Below, piece by piece: positions 4,776-5,189 of a stretch of DNA of 5,189 nucleotides (position 1 is the stretch's first letter; each line of letters begins with the position of its first letter). Both the position numbers and the translations under genes were made by a program. Source of the stretch: Bacillota bacterium (GTDB lineage Bacteria > Bacillota > Clostridia > Christensenellales > CALWSW01). Location: the NCBI GenBank assembly GCA_023402915.1, contig JAEYFO010000276.1:1-5189 (forward strand), written 5' to 3'. The notes beneath the pieces are model-generated. The model saw only the letters and a program-made list of their open reading frames with translations, did not search any database and was not told where the DNA came from.

Positions 4776-4844
4776 CTTTTCAACATCATGGCTTGCGCGT
4801 CCTGCCGCAAAGAGGGCGAAACCAAATTCAAAGGAGAGAGGATC

Positions 4845-5189
4845 ATGTATAAGCTCTGGAACGCACTCAACGAAAGCAAAAAACTCCGCTGGATCGATCT
4901 GACCCATCCGCTCGACAACAGCAGCCCCTATTGGAGCGGCGTTCCCGAGGGTGCGGTGGAGCTGGGCACGGTGGTGTTCGATTGGGGAAACCCCATGCTC
5001 GAATGCCAGATCCAGTCCTTCAAGTTCCCCGGCCAGTTCGGCACGCATATCGACTTCCCCGGCCACTTCATCAGGGAAGCGCCCCTTTCCGAGGCGTTCG
5101 ACGTGTGCGATACGGCTTTCCCGCTGTGCGTCATCGACGTGACGGCCAAGGTGGAAAAAGACCCCTGCTATGCCGTGACGGTGGAGGAC
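4845..5189 (+). CDS. Cyclase family protein (kynurenine formamidase-like metal hydrolase), 5' part
   Basis: The first 115 residues are present; the frame is open to the window end and the usual length is about 210-270 residues. IDLTHPLDNSSPYW (residues 17-30) is the conserved first strand and loop. FGTHIDFPGHF (65-75) matches the metal-binding signature HxGTHxDxPxHF of PF04199, the family of kynurenine formamidase, isatin hydrolase and so-called cyclases, which hydrolyse amide or ester bonds with a divalent metal, commonly Zn or Mn. His68, Asp70 and His74 are present, but the first His of the signature is Gln64. The later catalytic His region is outside the window. The ATG at 4845 has AAGGAG (4831-4836) at 8-nt spacing and sits behind a good promoter. 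It is likely cytosolic. No kyn gene is visible beside it, so the substrate is open. It is divergent from the Crp/Fnr gene, its probable regulator. Confidence 0.88.
   Translation, partial: MYKLWNALNESKKLRWIDLTHPLDNSSPYWSGVPEGAVELGTVVFDWGNPMLECQIQSFKFPGQFGTHIDFPGHFIREAPLSEAFDVCDTAFPLCVIDVTAKVEKDPCYAVTVED

Noticed and set aside
4345..4902. Plus-strand open frame overlapping the regulator, the spacer and the cyclase start
   Set aside because: It crosses two promoters and overlaps two well-supported genes in the wrong frames.

Overview
The window is a stretch of bacterial chromosome with eight protein-coding genes, two of them cut by the window edges, plus one candidate leader peptide. Base composition is moderately GC-rich. 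Shine-Dalgarno sequences are strong, two genes use TTG starts, spacers are short, and most transcripts have a recognisable promoter or intrinsic terminator. The families present (EFR1-type flavodoxin/ferredoxin, DUF378, MATE, single-domain MGMT, a Crp/Fnr protein without Fe-S cysteines) fit an anaerobic Bacillota of the Clostridia. Synergistota would be the main alternative. This placement is inference from gene content, not a database result.

Layout. (a) 1-957, plus strand: the C-terminal end of an S41 C-terminal processing peptidase, a 100-residue protein of unknown function, and a small DUF378 membrane protein, closed by a strong intrinsic terminator. (b) 1021-2568, plus strand: an extended -10 promoter, a 16-codon leader ORF with its own ribosome binding site, then a MATE efflux transporter whose TTG start overlaps the leader stop, closed by a terminator that should work in both directions. 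(c) 2628-3782: a single-domain O6-methylguanine-DNA methyltransferase (minus) and an EFR1-type flavodoxin/ferredoxin protein (plus), divergent, with only 57 bp between their start codons. (d) 3763-4583, minus strand: a Crp/Fnr-family regulator, convergent with the EFR1 gene; its likely terminator lies inside the end of that gene. (e) 4584-5189: a 261-bp divergent control region with two back-to-back promoters and a central palindrome of Crp/Fnr format, then the N-terminal 115 residues of a metal-dependent cyclase-family hydrolase cut by the window end.

How the parts may work together. The clearest functional unit is the divergent regulator/cyclase pair, where the Crp/Fnr protein is the obvious candidate to control itself and the hydrolase. 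The remaining genes look like independent housekeeping or stress functions: envelope proteolysis, drug or metabolite export, DNA alkylation repair and low-potential electron transfer. I see no mobile element, phage gene, CRISPR array, tRNA or rRNA. I found no convincing new multi-gene system. The most unusual signals are regulatory: the coupled leader ORF before the MATE gene, a possible hairpin hiding the ribosome binding site of the DUF378 gene, and the inverted repeats in the regulator/cyclase spacer.
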